Assembly: GCA_026225945.1 (NCBI GenBank)
Contig: JAMJFZ010000242.1
Coordinates: forward strand, 5,797,501-5,861,500
DNA length: 64,000 bases
Direction: 5' to 3'
Source of the DNA: Cricetomys ansorgei
Taxonomy: Eukaryota; Chordata; Mammalia; Rodentia; Nesomyidae
The position numbers and the translations under genes are program-made. Below are positions 47,405 through 60,280 of the stretch, piece by piece. Each line of letters opens with the position of its first letter. Within the stretch, counting starts at the first letter, position 1. The notes under the pieces are model-generated. The model saw only the letters and a program-made list of their open reading frames with translations, searched no databases and was not told the origin of the DNA.

Positions 47405-47620
47405 TTTAATCTTTTAAATGCATGCGAGTGTTTTGTCTGCACTTATGTATATACACCATGTACCTGCCTGGTGACCACAAAGGTCAGAATAGAGTGCTAA
47501 ATCCCCTGGAACTAGAGTTGTGATAGTTGTGAATTACCATGTAGGTACTTGGAACAGAACTAGTTCCTCTGTAAGAGCAACAGGTGCTCTTAACTGCTGA
47601 GACATCTCTCTAGCTTCAAA
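47405..47620 (-). mobile_element. B3-type SINE
   Basis: 'gcatgcgagtgttttgtctgcacttatgtatatacaccatgtacctgcctggtgacc', 'atcccctggaactagagttgtg' and 'gagcaacaggtgctcttaactgctgagacatctctctagc' match in reverse. It lies at the right end of the L1. Confidence 0.88.
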
Positions 47621-48771
47621 ATGCTTGAACCTTCAAAAAATCTTATAACAACTAAACAAGAGACAAAAGTATATGCTATATGATTCAGTTCATTAAGTAT
47701 GAAACAATACTAATCTGTGATTTAAAAAATCAGAAGTGTTTGCATAGGATTGGGGAAATTATTTGATTGGAAAAGAGTCTGTGGAAATTTGTGGCCTAGT
47801 GAACATGTTCCCTACATTATATGTGAGAGAGACACAGTGGTTAGCATAATTATCAAAATTCTGTGCACTTTATTATGTACTAATTTTAAGTTAGCATGTG
47901 TTTTTGATATGTTAATTCTGTCCAGTTTTTATTTCTGCCTTTTGAATTTTTTGACAGAGATTTATATATTTAAGAGTTTCTTTCCTTCCTGAGACAGCTG
48001 TGTTTTGTATTAATGATATTTTTTTTCTCCTTTTCTTGTGGAGAGGGCCGACAGTGATGTTGAGTCATGGACCCTATGCAGCCCTCATGTGGACTTCTGC
48101 GACCTGTCATTCCTGCTTTCCCCCTCTCCCTTTTGCCATTGAAACCCAGACATCTCTGTAGACGGAAACTCAGGCCTCAGATTTCAGCTCAGCTTGTCTA
48201 CCACTCTGTGCTCGTCATAACCTCTGCATGCACAGCTGGAAAAGACGTCTTCGGCAGCATCTGTGAGTCAGTTTTGTGAGTTTGTCCTCTCTCACCAGGC
48301 AGTCTGCTGTCCATTTTCTGTAAAAAGTTTCCACATATAATTTGTGTTTTAGAGTTTTCTTTTTAGGAGGTAAATCCACATCAGATATATTTACATCATC
48401 ATAATCAGAAAGAGAAGTTTTTCTGATGTTGAAACATAGCAGGTAAAGTTTACTTGCCTCAAAGAAACAAGATTCCATTCTAGGGGTTGTAGAGATGTGA
48501 TCATGTTTAGAAGAGGTAGCCATGAGTTGGCTGATATTACTACATACTCATGTACTTGATACAGCAACTCTGCACTCAGTATCAAATACACAACAAATTT
48601 ACCTGCTAATAGCACTCACCAGGTTTGGGGGCCTATAAAGTTTACTTTTCTGCTCAGTGTGACTAGCTATACACCATCACACAGGAGTAAGGAACAGTTG
48701 CCAGGTAATGGAGGGTGGGCAGCAGAGAGCTTGGAGGCTGGCAAATGAGATTTATCCCAGTAACATATTTA
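47621..48771. other. Unassigned, no gene seen
   Basis: No clear repeat or gene. Minor frames at 48067-48523 lack recognised domains. Confidence 0.45.
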
Positions 48772-48912
48772 GTGATGTCAAGAGACAATTTTGGTTATCA
48801 TGGTTGGCAAGAGTGTTCTGGTAACATTTCTTTGGAAGAGCCCAGAATAGTCTCCACCACAAATAATAATTTGGCCCAAAGTGTCAGTAAGCCTAAGGCT
48901 AAGAAATCTTGC
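48772..48912. mobile_element. MER20 hAT transposon remnant
   Basis: 'gagacaattttggttatcatggttgg', 'gagtgttctggtaacatttctttggaagagcccag', 'ccaccacaaataataatttggcccaaagtgtcagtaagcctaaggctaagaaat' follow MER20 in order. It is a eutherian non-autonomous hAT-Charlie element; the 3' end is missing. Some MER20 copies are known to act as hormone-responsive enhancers in other mammals, but nothing shows that here. Confidence 0.65.
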
Positions 48913-49856
48913 TATATTTCCATGGACTTGGATCCATGACTACACGTGTGCCCCCTGTAGCAGTAGCTACTGTGTAGGTCTGAAAAGAAAGACAAGGAGA
49001 CGCTTTAATAGATACATATCCTTTCAGACATCAGCAGAGGGAACCACCTGTCATGGCAAGGGACATTCTGGATAGAGGAACCCCGGTCATCTGATCTTAG
49101 GTGTTTTTATTGATACAGAAGCTCCTCAGGTGTTACAAAAACTCCACCCTCTCATTCAAAGCCTATTTGTGTAGTGAAGGAAACCTGTAACTTAGTCTCA
49201 TCCCACAATCCTTTAGCAGCTGAGCTATGCCACCTTAAGAGTGGGAGAACTCAAGGCCTAAGGGAAGTGTTCTCTCCTTGTTGCCTGAGACTGTGGGAGA
49301 GGGCTACAAGAGTCCCTGCACAGCAACTGTGCTCTTCACACAGAGATCTCAGTGAACCACAATGGCTCTGCCAGAGAGCAGTGAACAGTTGCAGATCATA
49401 AGGAAGCAACCATCTTAATCACAGATTTACATAGAGCCAACATCTGCAGATAATGCAAACTGCCAAGGCTTAGGCAGCTCTTGCCTCAACAGTGTACAAA
49501 ACAGAAGAACTAGAAATAAACTTCCCCAACAGCGCCCCCCCCGACTTTGTCTATGTTACCTTGAGAAAATTATTGAAGTTAGGAGTTACACTTCCATATA
49601 GTGAGGGTTAGTAATAGGAAGTTAAAACAATGCTAGAAAAATAATGGACTTTTAATTGTTAACTGCTATCATTTCTTTGTATTGTATTGGTCTTACATTC
49701 AGGTGATAGACTCCTCAATGTTCAGTTCGTAATTGTTTTACCTTTGGAAAGGAAGAGAAAAATTTTGTATAAAAGATATGAATTTGTGTTTAAGAAGTTT
49801 CCACAGTGTTCTCCTGGCTTAGAAAACAAAATAACAGAAACCCAGACAAGGAGAAG

Positions 49857-49858
<2 letters not shown>
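48913..49858. other. Unassigned, no gene seen
   Basis: No clear repeat or gene. Confidence 0.5.

Positions 49859-49902
<44 letters not shown>
49859..49902. repeat. (GT)22 microsatellite
   Basis: Pure GT run followed by a G-rich spacer. Confidence 0.97.
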
Positions 49903-49904
<2 letters not shown>

Positions 49905-52900
49905 GGGGGGGCGGGTATTGCACATTTATAAAGTTCTCATATACAAAGGACAACTGAGAATCTTGCACTAATTCAGTCTGTATAATAGATGGTTAAATAT
50001 TATCAAATCAGATTTTCTTACAGAAAACAGGCATAGTGTCTTAAGGTAGAGCTCTGATGTTCACTGCTAAATGCCTTTCCCAAAGAATAAGACCTTTTCC
50101 TTCCTTGGTGTTTACCAAGTGTCTGCTGTTTCTGGCCCTGGGTCACAGGTGACTTCAAAGTGTCCAGTGGCAGAGGCAGGGGTTCTTTACAGTTTAATAT
50201 GAACGGGAAGTTGCAAGTTATAGAAGTACTGTAGAGGGAAGTGAAGGACATTCACCAGCAGTGCACACACCTTAGCGAATTTTGGCAATGCCCGAAGATA
50301 ATCTGTACTATTTCCTTGTTTTGTTCATTCATTTGTCCCTAAAGAAATATTTAGCAACTCTGTCCCAGTCATGCTTCAGGCACATTATGGTGCTGGGAAA
50401 ATTATAAATAAGATAATTATTGTACTTTTAAGAATTTGTAGGGAATCGATTTGAATGACCAAATATTTTATTTTTAAAAATTGCTGCTTTCCTTGAAAAA
50501 TCATGGAGGAAGAAAAATTAAACAGAAAAATTACTTGCAGATCAAATTAAATCACCCAGATATTATGAGTGCTGCCAATTATATGCTGGCCTCTGCAACA
50601 ATCCTGGGCTAGGCCTGCCATTTACAATCAATGGTTGCAGGAGAGGAAGGCGACTCACTTGACATCACTAATAACCTCCGTGTCAGCACAGTCTCCTAAC
50701 TGCATTGCGGTTTCCGTGCAGGCGGAAGTCTGTCTCTGAACAGAAGGCCCATCTTTTGTCATTCATTTCTAAAATCAATTCTATTTACTTAAATACTCAC
50801 AAAACACATAATTTCCTGTGAGGTCTCAAGTAAATACAAATTAAGATTGATTTAAAAATAGCAGGCCTCAAATTCAATAATACATTTCTATAGGTGATTA
50901 TTTAACATTCCATTTATTAAGCCTTAATTACTATATGTTACATATGAGTCCATTGCATACCTTAAAGAATATCCAATTATATGAAAGCTTAATGACTCCA
51001 CAAGAGTCATTAAATGGTCTTATTAATTTTAAGTTAAATGTACCTGTTTGCTTTTGATAATAAACAAGTGCTACTGTCCATAACTCTAGAAGTGAGTTCA
51101 GTCTTACATATTACTCAGGATGTTTGTTACTGTGAATATCTTTTCAGGAAGAATAAAGATGGCTGAGAGAGTGTGTGTTTTGTGTACTTCCTATGTGTCA
51201 TAATTATTAGACGCGCTGTGTGGATTCTTTCATTGGCATGGAAGAGAAGCAGACTCAGTGTGAAGTCAAACTCGGTGATGTGAGCAGCAGATTTGGAGAG
51301 GTTGGGTGAGGAACTCAAGTCATATCTTTTCTGGATTGATGAGAGGGCTTATGTTTGAGGGTCTGGCTACTGCTTAACGTTGTCATTGTACATCATTTCT
51401 CATTTATAACTAATTTATATACATTAGGTGCTCATCAAAGCCTGAAAATGTCTTGTTGAATACATTACTGAGAAACCTTGGGCTTTTTCAATAAAAGTAA
51501 GCCAGAGAATAGGAATGCAAGCTGAATGCTTTTATTTTTATGGAAAGAAACTGGGACACGTCAGTAGGCTTGTATTGGCCCGCAAGAGCCAGCTGTTAAG
51601 TGTTAACCTGTCCAACACTGACTGCAGCTATCAGCAGCAGTTAAAGTTCAGGAAAAGTGCTGGGGGAGCAGGTTTCTGATGTCCTCCATCTGCTTCAAGT
51701 AATCATAACGTTTCTTTGATTATTCACATATTGCTGAGAGGTTAACCCTTGACAGACATTAGGAATGTCTTTGTACTTTTATGTTGGGTTCAGTCACAAA
51801 CCAGTCTTAAGTAAATGCCCCATGAAAATAGAACAGAACAGAACAGAACAGAATCTACATCTATAGAACCACTTCACTTCTATAGGCTCACTTTAATTTA
51901 CTTATGATTCACTGTCATTAATACCATATACTCCTCTAGAAAGAGTATCCTCTAAAGCAGGTAATATTGGCACAAACCAATACACTGTGTGATTTTTGAT
52001 GTCACTGTAGGTAAGCACTAAACACTCTTCATATACATACAGACACAGACAGACACATAACACTGTAGCCATTTATTAAATCTAGTGATATAGTAATAAA
52101 GACACATGAGGAAAATTTAAAGGTACAAGCCTGACAGACCTCAGCAGAGAGCACAGCATGTCATCTTTCAGCACCAGCTCACTTCTGTTCCTGGCAGTTT
52201 ATTCTTACCTTAAAAGACCCCCTCCTTGCTCTCTCTTAGAGGTCTATTTGCATGTTCAAAGAGATGCAATGGTTTTACTCCTCCGAAACATTTGACCATC
52301 AGAGTATGTCCACATTTATAGTGGCGTGCCATCCAACACAAAAGGGGCCAGGCCATATCCTGTCCTAGCCATGTCCACATTTATAGTGGGGTAACTACAG
52401 TACAATTAGGAGTGACTAGGCTTAACCTTTTGCTCCCTCAGGCCTGGTGGAGTATCCAAGTGACCTCTTTATCAGCAACTCTGTTTACATTGAGTTAAGA
52501 AGGAGCAGCTTTTATTTACCTTAGAGAGCAGGCTGTTTCAGCTATAGAAATCCTGCGAGGCTTCAGGCAGCCAGTGCAATGGAATACTCTATCTGCTTCT
52601 TCTTTCTTCACTCTCCCATTTTCCTTTTCTTCTCTTCTGTTCTCCTCAATTTTTACCTAGCTACACAAACATTTTAGTGGGAAGAAATTAGTATGCTGTG
52701 GTGGGCTTGTATCAGCCTACAAACCCACCAAGGAGGTTTGGGCACCTCCTAATGTCTTTATATAACAACCCAACACAATAAACTCCTGGAATGAATCAAG
52801 TAACGTGTTTATGTGGTAACTGCTTAAGTTATGAGCTTGCTATGCCTCATAGCGTAATTACTGATTTTCAAATGAATGCCTAGTGTTAGTGTTATACATG

Positions 52901-53296
52901 AAGTATAAAGAGGGCTGCTTGAATAGGAGAGTTGTAATGCACAGTTTCTATAGAAAGACAGATTTTGGGGTTAATGAGCTTAAGTTTCTGTGCTAAAGTA
53001 TTCAACTTTGTAGAGCAGCCTTTACTGCACAAAACTATATTTTCTTAGTACTCTTCCATTCAGTACTTGATCAAAGCCTTATATTAGAACTGTGATTTAG
53101 AAATATTCTTCCTTGAAACAAGCATGGTTAAAACCTGAGATAATGGTTATGTTAGTATTGCTTATGTTAGTATTGCTCTTGGGAATAGCATATTAGCTGA
53201 AACTGACCATCCAATCTGTGTTGTAAGAACAACTACTGTTTCACAGCCAAGCTTCCTCTTCTCCTCCTCCTCTTTTTTCTTCTCCTTCTTTTTTGA
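49903..53296. other. Unassigned 3.4 kb, possible regulatory DNA
   Basis: Mostly free of young repeats. 50315-50420 may be an old L2/MIR-type 3' end in reverse. 50500-51060 is AT-rich with many TAATTA-like words and a small hairpin (50991-51011). An (AGAAC)n run lies at about 51829-51852. A 19-bp direct repeat (atgtccacatttatagtgg) occurs at 52306 and 52371. A 15-bp tandem duplication lies at 53147-53176. No gene seen. Confidence 0.45.
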
Positions 53297-53436
53297 TTTT
53301 TTTAAGAGAAGGTTGTGACTCTGGGTGTCCTGGAACTCACTCTGTAAAACAGGCTGGCTGGCCTGGAATTCACAGAGATCTACCTGCCTCTGTCTCCCAA
53401 GTGCTTGGCTTAAAGTAATGTACCACCACTGCCTAG
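53297..53436 (-). mobile_element. B1 SINE
   Basis: 'gtgtcctggaactcactctgtaaaacaggctggctggcctggaattcacagagatctacctgcctctgtctcccaagtgct' in reverse, with a T-run at the left as tail. Confidence 0.9.
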
Positions 53437-56400
53437 ATTAGCAAGCTGTTTTTTAATGACCAGATACAACTCTGAATCCAAGCTGAGGAACATGACAGCC
53501 CATCTTTTCAATAAAACTGTCCCAAGGATCTAGAACTCCAGGCTGTGAGTGCTTGGGGCTTAGTTCTTAGAATAAATTGCTGTTTGCTCTGTAAACTCTT
53601 ACTTTGACTTTCTAACAACATAAAGCTTTATCCTTATTCTACTATGGCTTTGGTGGACAAAGACAATTTTTCAACAATTTCAGTTCTTTGATGGGCAATA
53701 CTACTGCTTATATTTTGTCATAGGGATTGATGGTCAAGTCCATTTCGAGTAATTTCCCGTGATGAGATTTGTCCTCTCAGAAGCCTGTCCCACACTCTTG
53801 AATCATTCTTGATGTGAAATATGCCTTATGTTCACCAAGAACCCACCTTTTCTCTTTGAGAAATATCCTATTGCTTCCTGCCATGTTTTCTATAGACAGG
53901 AAACATCTGGCCACTGACTTTCCTGTAGTGTATCCTTCCATGATCACAGTTAAGCTGTCCACTAGCCTTTCTCTTCTTAGCCTTATGTATGTCTAAATTT
54001 GGAAAAGAAAACAGTTACCTTACTTAGCACTTTATAGAATGACATGTTTTCCATTCCAGTGTTTCAATTATTACCCCACACAGAGATAGAATTTTGAAAA
54101 TACTTTGTTGTATACAATTATGCTTCACCTTCCGGAAGGCTTGGGAATCAATGGTAAAGATTCATATTGTGTTGACTTTATTTGTACAGTGTTGAAGTAT
54201 TTTCCTCAAAGTTAAACACTCAATGGTATGAAAACTAGAACTGACAACTACTCGCTTACCTGTTACTTTCCTTAATCCCTCAGATTTCCTTGCATACATT
54301 TTGAGACAAAATGATCTTTTGTATTCAATATAGAAAGTTCATAAATTTAGTCAGTTTCAATACATATTTGCTAAATGCTGAGTTAGCAATGGGTCTTGGC
54401 TTGGTGCTCAGAGTTAAAGTGGGAATGAGCTCTGAAAATACTCATGGTAGTAGGAGAGTAGAATTGGAACTACGAAGTGTGCAAGGCTGGTGAATGGGTG
54501 CCTCAGAGAGGCACTAACTGTGAGAGTATTTTAGTAATAATGTTGGTTAGCCCATTGATCAGTGTGACTGGACTTCTTGAGTAGGCTAGCTAGATGTGTA
54601 ACTTGCTCCTTCACCTTTCTGCTCCCATGCTTTTAGAATCTTATCACAAACAGCAAACCTTCTAATTGGGACAGAACTACTCATAAGACAGAAGTATACT
54701 ATAATTTTACATAAAATATTGTAAGGGCAGGCCAAGGAATGTTACTTGAACAAATCTTTGAAGCAGGAGTGCAATTTGGCAGTGAAAAATGAAGGAATAA
54801 CAGTTCCCATGTACAAAGAGCAGCAGAGGCTCAATGGTAAGAAACAAAGCATTTCAGAAGGTGAAACTATTAGGGGAAAGAAATGATTGTGATGTCTTTT
54901 TTCTTAAGAATGTCAATTTTAAAAGAATTTTGGAATACTTCATAGCTAGGAATTTAACTTGTAGAATTTGCTGCCACAGAGAGTTTATGGGATAACAGCA
55001 AAGGCTGGAAATGTTAAGGAAAAAAAAGAACAAGTAGAAGAAAACTTGGAAGAAGAGACGAGATAACATTGGAGCTAAGAAATCGCTCAGAAAATAAATA
55101 GAAAATGTTCACATGGCTCGTAGTTGGCATGTACAGAGTCATCTATGTGTCTTCCACCTACATGGGCCAAATCCTAGATAAAACAGGTCCTTATTTAATC
55201 CTCCAGGAACTAGAGTGAAATACAGACCTTAAGAAACCTCTTAAAGTGCAGTGAACTTCAAACCCATGAACAGCACATGTGTATTTCAGAGAGCAGAAAA
55301 CATCAGATTCAGGGTAGAACAAAGCCATCTTTGTTTGGTTCTTGTCCTCAGCTAAGAGTGCATGGAGAAAGAACATCCCCTTTCTGATAGCTGTGCATTG
55401 CAGCATGGGTGAAGTTTGGTTAAGGAACGATAGATTGACATTTGCACAGAAATGAGTTTCCTTTCACTTGTGAATGTGAGTGGGCCTTAAACCCTATTTG
55501 GCTTTGGGTAAGCACATGTGCATGCCCTTAGAACTATGTTCCTTGGGAAGCTATTTTAATAAGCAGGAGAAACATCTGTTTAAATCTGAATCTACTAATA
55601 ATCACTATCTAACAAATACAGCTTTACAATCTTGCCTTTTATTTCCCTGGGGCTTAGGCTTTACTTGTGGTTAGTCATGTGCAAAACAGAATAAAATCTC
55701 CACTGTCAATTTAAGTTGATTCCCATCTGCCATGAATGGTAACCTCTGATCTCTTCCGTGTTGGGGATTTTTGTTGTGTTCTTGTTGCTATTTTACAAAG
55801 AATCTGCAGTCACTTTATTCTGTGTGTCTCACCCAGTTCTTAAAAAGAGACAGCACTTGAAAACACGAGACCAGATGATCTCAGGATGCGAGAATCCTTC
55901 AGATGTTTGCCGAGAGCTATTGAAGGATGCTTCAGCTTGACAAAAGCAGGAAATGTTAATTTTCAGCTCGTTTATAAATAGAGGGATGATCTGTAAAGGG
56001 AAAACTGTTGTCACAGCAAATGTACACTTGAGTGATTCAAACCTAATTAGTGGTTATATGATTCACTTTGAATATATTTACTGTAACAACTGGTAAACTG
56101 CTTTTCAAATTCAGCTGTTGAATAGAGTCTATTTTTTTTCTTCCTCTGAAAGCAGCAAAACAACTCTAGGAATTTATTTTCCTGTTTTTCTTAACCAAAC
56201 CCATTTTCCTTGCCCCCTTGTTCTCAGTGTATACGACATAAGCAACCACAGGTAGCTCCCTGTTTTCCTTCTGTCCCTGATCTACCTTCCCAGGACAATT
56301 CCCAACATAATTAATTGAAGAAAACACAACAGCATTATCTACTTGTTCTATGCAGTGTAACAATGTAAATATTAAGCATGACAAATGTATATTAACTACA

Positions 56401-57158
56401 GATTTATATTTTTGCTTTATTTTAAATTTTATACACATACACTTTGAACACCAAGTTTAACCCCATACCCCTACTTGTCATCCTTTCTTTTCCCCTCCTA
56501 TCCTTTTTTCCCTAGACAGTTTCCTTTGGACTTTTGTGTCATAATCTATCTATGATTTTTTGTAAGTGTATAAAATCTAGGAATTATTTAATTACAAAAA
56601 ATCATATTTCCCTAAAGTCTTATTAAGCACGATTTTGAAGGCAAGGGAGGTACGGTAATTCTTTGCCATATCTCGTTTTGTCACATACAAGGCATGTGGC
56701 CAAGAAAAGAGAAATGCAAGTAAAATGGTGGTTTGGTGACTCTAACTGCAAGCGATTTGCAATATGCTTAATTAAAACAAAATCCTCATATGAAGCTGAT
56801 GTAGTTATCTCTTGGTTATACCACAAGCTTACTTTGAGGAGACAAGAGGTTCATTCTGGTTAACAAATATCTAACTGAAATCCAGACAATGTATGCTTTA
56901 AGTCAATTGTAATGGGAGAAAAATTCTTTCTCAGTGCACTCTATGTTAAAAATAATCTGAGTATAAAATGAGCAAACTTGTGAAAAGATATTTTTGGAAA
57001 AAAAAAAATGAGGGAAGAAAAACCCATGTAATTCTACAACTCAGAATGTAGAGAAGCATTTTGATCCCTAAATGTTCATTTTCTGCATGTGTAAAAAAGT
57101 GGCATCGTATATGCACAATTTCATAGGCTGCTTTGACAACATTTCCTTTTTTCTTCCA
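53437..57158. other. Unassigned 3.7 kb, no gene seen
   Basis: A possible L2-like tail lies at 54330-54430 ('acatatttgctaaatgctgagttag', weak). The 56400-56580 part is T/C-rich. No supported gene. Confidence 0.45.
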
Positions 57159-57159
57159 G

Positions 57160-57284
57160 TGCCTGCTTGCCTTTCTGCACCTCCCTGGATCTTTGAAAGT
57201 GTCTCTTTGCTTTCCGGAGATAGACATGGAAAGATCCACAGGAATGTCGCTGTGTCAGGGACCCGCCGATGTAAATTCTTTTAG
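57160..57284 (+). other. Possible 3'-terminal exon, unproven
   Basis: A good polypyrimidine tract and acceptor ('cctttt ttcttccag', ending at 57159) precede an open stretch that reads to a TAG at 57282-57284, with four CpGs. No protein family is recognised. No polyadenylation signal or donor exon was identified, so this may be chance. Confidence 0.2.
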
Positions 57285-59000
57285 AAATATGAAATCTTTC
57301 TTCAGAATCTTCACAGATTGGTGAAGATTTACATGGTAGAAACCAACAAGCTAAACATCAACTGATTGAAAAGGGCTATGTTAAAAATCTTCCTAGAAGG
57401 AAAGCTTCTAGAAAGTTCCTTAGATGGTGAGGCTGGGATCCCTGAAAGGTGGCTCCTCTGTAGAATCATCAGTGATTAGGATGTCAGTGCTAGCTGGATT
57501 GTGAGCTATCACTCAGCCAGGTCATCACACTGAAGAACTGGTAGTGGAATTGGCCTTAGGAGATATAAAGGTCGTGGAAATGAAGGTGAACTGTAGATTT
57601 TGGTGTGTGTATAGACCAAAGCTCTGGGCAGGAAGTATTAAAAAAAAAAAAAAAAAAAAAAGCAACCCTCTTCCTTTTTGCTGTAACGATTTCAGCACTG
57701 TTGAGGCCCTTCATATCACTCTGTACTTCATTTGAACTTTTGAAAAAAAAAATTAAAACAAGGACCACACTGACAGAAAGAGAAAATTACATAGCGAGTG
57801 GATTATGTGCTATGAGGCCAGATCCTTAAATACTGTGGTTGGAATCTTAAATTTTTTTTTATAAGTCTGAATGATTTTTATTACCACTAATAACCCTTGT
57901 GGCTCTGAAAGCTAAAATAATTTGGGTAATCAAAATTTATGCTTTAGCAGTGAGGACAATTATCTGATGATGAGAGGAAGGAAATCCCTTTTTCCCCAGC
58001 TGTCTCTGCTAACTACACTGTGGGCAAATAGCTGCATGGAGCGCTTGGCTGGCCATCTTGGAAGATGGCTTTGTTGGTGGCTGGAGCAATGACTGAGGAA
58101 AGTGACTGAGGAATCAGGAGCTGTGCTGGGGAAGGACCACAGGGCGACATTGCGAAGAAGGGAAGAAGAGGACCTCAGATGCTTGGCCTCTTCTTTTGAG
58201 TTCATTTCTCTGACTGCTGAGGTGTCGTTCCCTCATGAGATCATCGTACATGAGTTGCCATTTATGACAGAGATTATATTTGCCTCACCATACTGTGTCT
58301 TGACACAGATTCTGAGAATCGCTCTTTTCCATGTTCATTTAGATGGCTGGTTTAAGGATTTTAAACAAGTTGGGGAGAATAGAAACTAATGTTTTCTGGG
58401 CTTAATATGGAATCATTCAAAGACAAGGATTTTTGTCTTTGTGTAAAAATGAAAATTATATTTTTGGGTTTCTATACAGTTAGTTAAAATGAAAACATTC
58501 ATAGCAGAGCCAGTAGAGTATGCAAATTTCTTCCATAATTTTTTGTGAAAAGAAATGCAGGATTTTAAAAAACAAATCTGGTTAAATACAACCTAGAGCT
58601 TCTATGCATGTATAAAGGTGATAAGAAATCCATCATTTCAGTTGCAACCCATTTTAAAAAAAAGATTTCTGTCCCAGTGTTCTTCAACAATTTAAAAAAC
58701 TAATCTCTAAAAGATTCTCTGAGCATTGAGGATATTCATTATAAAACATGCAAAAAGAAAATAGATAAATTCAATAATCAATCATCCTAACCATCTTTTA
58801 ATATTATCATCGATGAAATAAACATTTGTTATGATTGTTAATAAAGTTACTAGAGAACAAAACTTGATTGAATATTCTTTATTGATATCAATTGGGTGTA
58901 TCTATGAAGATAAGTAGATTCAGATTCACGGAATATATACTTGGTGCTGTTCATGAATTCTAACCATTTTTTAGAGATCCAAAAACTTATCAGTTGAAAT
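57285..59000. other. Unassigned, no gene seen
   Basis: An A-run lies at about 57640-57661. Otherwise no clear repeat or gene. Confidence 0.45.
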
Positions 59001-59015
59001 CCATATATATATATG

Positions 59016-59062
<47 letters not shown>
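59001..59062. repeat. (TA)n microsatellite with palindrome
   Basis: 62 bp of TA broken by 'ggag'. The first 16 bases form a perfect palindrome with CC/GG ends. Confidence 0.95.
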
Positions 59063-59065
<3 letters not shown>

Positions 59066-59134
59066 TTTTACTTGCAGCAAGGAATGTCATGAGGCTAAGT
59101 TCTAGCCAATGTGATGAGAGCATGTGTCCTCTAG

Positions 59135-59640
59135 CTTTGTGTCACTGTACACAAAATACCTGGCACAGGCTATTTATGAAATAAGATGCAGATTATTTTG
59201 GCTCACAGTTCTGGAGGTCCAAGTCCCTAGTGAGGGACACACATAAGGTCAGGAGTTTGTTTCCCACTTAAAAACTGTCTCATTTGCCCTAAGAAAACAA
59301 ATTTATGTCATTATTTTTGAAAAATCTTTTTGAAAGTGTCAAAATACCAGTAACTTTCCACTGATATTCATAAAGAAGGTAAAAAGATTAAAATTAAAAT
59401 TAACATAATACATGGTATTTGTCTACGTAGGGCCCTTTCATCGCTGTCATGTTCTTTATTTTTATGTAGTAATGGACCTCTTTTGCAAGGTGCTAATCCC
59501 ACTCACCTGCACTCCACTGTATCTTCACATAGTAACAATCCTCTTTGGCAAAGAGCACTAAATCCACTTATAAGGATCCCACTCCCATGGCCTAGTCATC
59601 TCCCACAAGTTTCACCTACAAATTCTATTGCTCCAGAGGT
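59135..59640 (-). mobile_element. MLT1-like MaLR LTR, degenerate
   Basis: 'gattattttggctcacagttctggaggtccaagtcc' and, further right, 'cacttataaggatcccactcccatggcctagtcatctcccacaagtttcacctacaaa' are reverse MLT1-type blocks in correct order. The middle is not clear and may hold an insertion or duplication. Confidence 0.5.
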
Positions 59641-60144
59641 TTTAGAGCAATAGCTCCAGTTTGGAAACTTCCCAATGGAGTGGGTGTGGTCACCTGTCCC
59701 ATTATGCCAATCAAACAGACGAATGGTGGTAGAGAGAGGGTATTTAATCAGAATCACAGTGATCAGATAAAGAAGTTCAGGCATCCCAAGTATGTCTTCA
59801 AGGGGCTGCCAGCAATTTTGATATTTTATGGGAAAGAGAAACAAAAGAGGGGGTCGGGTTTGTACAGCTACCGGAGCACGTGATGTTGGTCAAGCTGGTG
59901 GTCTGACCGATGAGTACCATGGTTTCACTTCTACAAATGGTTCTAGGAATGTTATAGTTGCTGTCATCACTGAAGGAGAATGGTCTGCTTCCAGGGATGA
60001 GTCTTCTTGCTCCTGCGCGCAGCCTCATTGTGGAGTGAACAGCTTCCCTTATTTGTGGAGTGAATTTGTTATGGTGAGATGTGTCCTTCAAGACTCACTG
60101 TGGCTTGGGGTGGTTTTGGTCTTTTGTAATAGACATTTATTAGA
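59641..60144. other. Unassigned, no gene seen
   Basis: A 128-codon frame (59828-60214) runs into the B1 at its right end and has no recognised domain. Confidence 0.45.
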
Positions 60145-60280
60145 TTTTTTTTTTTTTGAGACCAGGTCTTCTGTGTATCTTGTCTGGCCTGGAACTTTGT
60201 TCTCCAACTCATAGAAATCCTCCAATCTGCCTCCCAAGTGCTTGAAGTAATTACATGTGAGAGCATACTCCACCTTAATT
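60145..60280 (-). mobile_element. B1 SINE
   Basis: T-run tail, then 'gagaccaggtcttctgtgtatcttgtctggcctggaac' and 'tgcctcccaagtgcttgaagtaattacatg' in reverse. Diverged. Confidence 0.82.

Noticed and set aside
59828..60214. 128-codon frame on +
   Set aside because: Extends into a reverse B1 SINE; no domain recognised.
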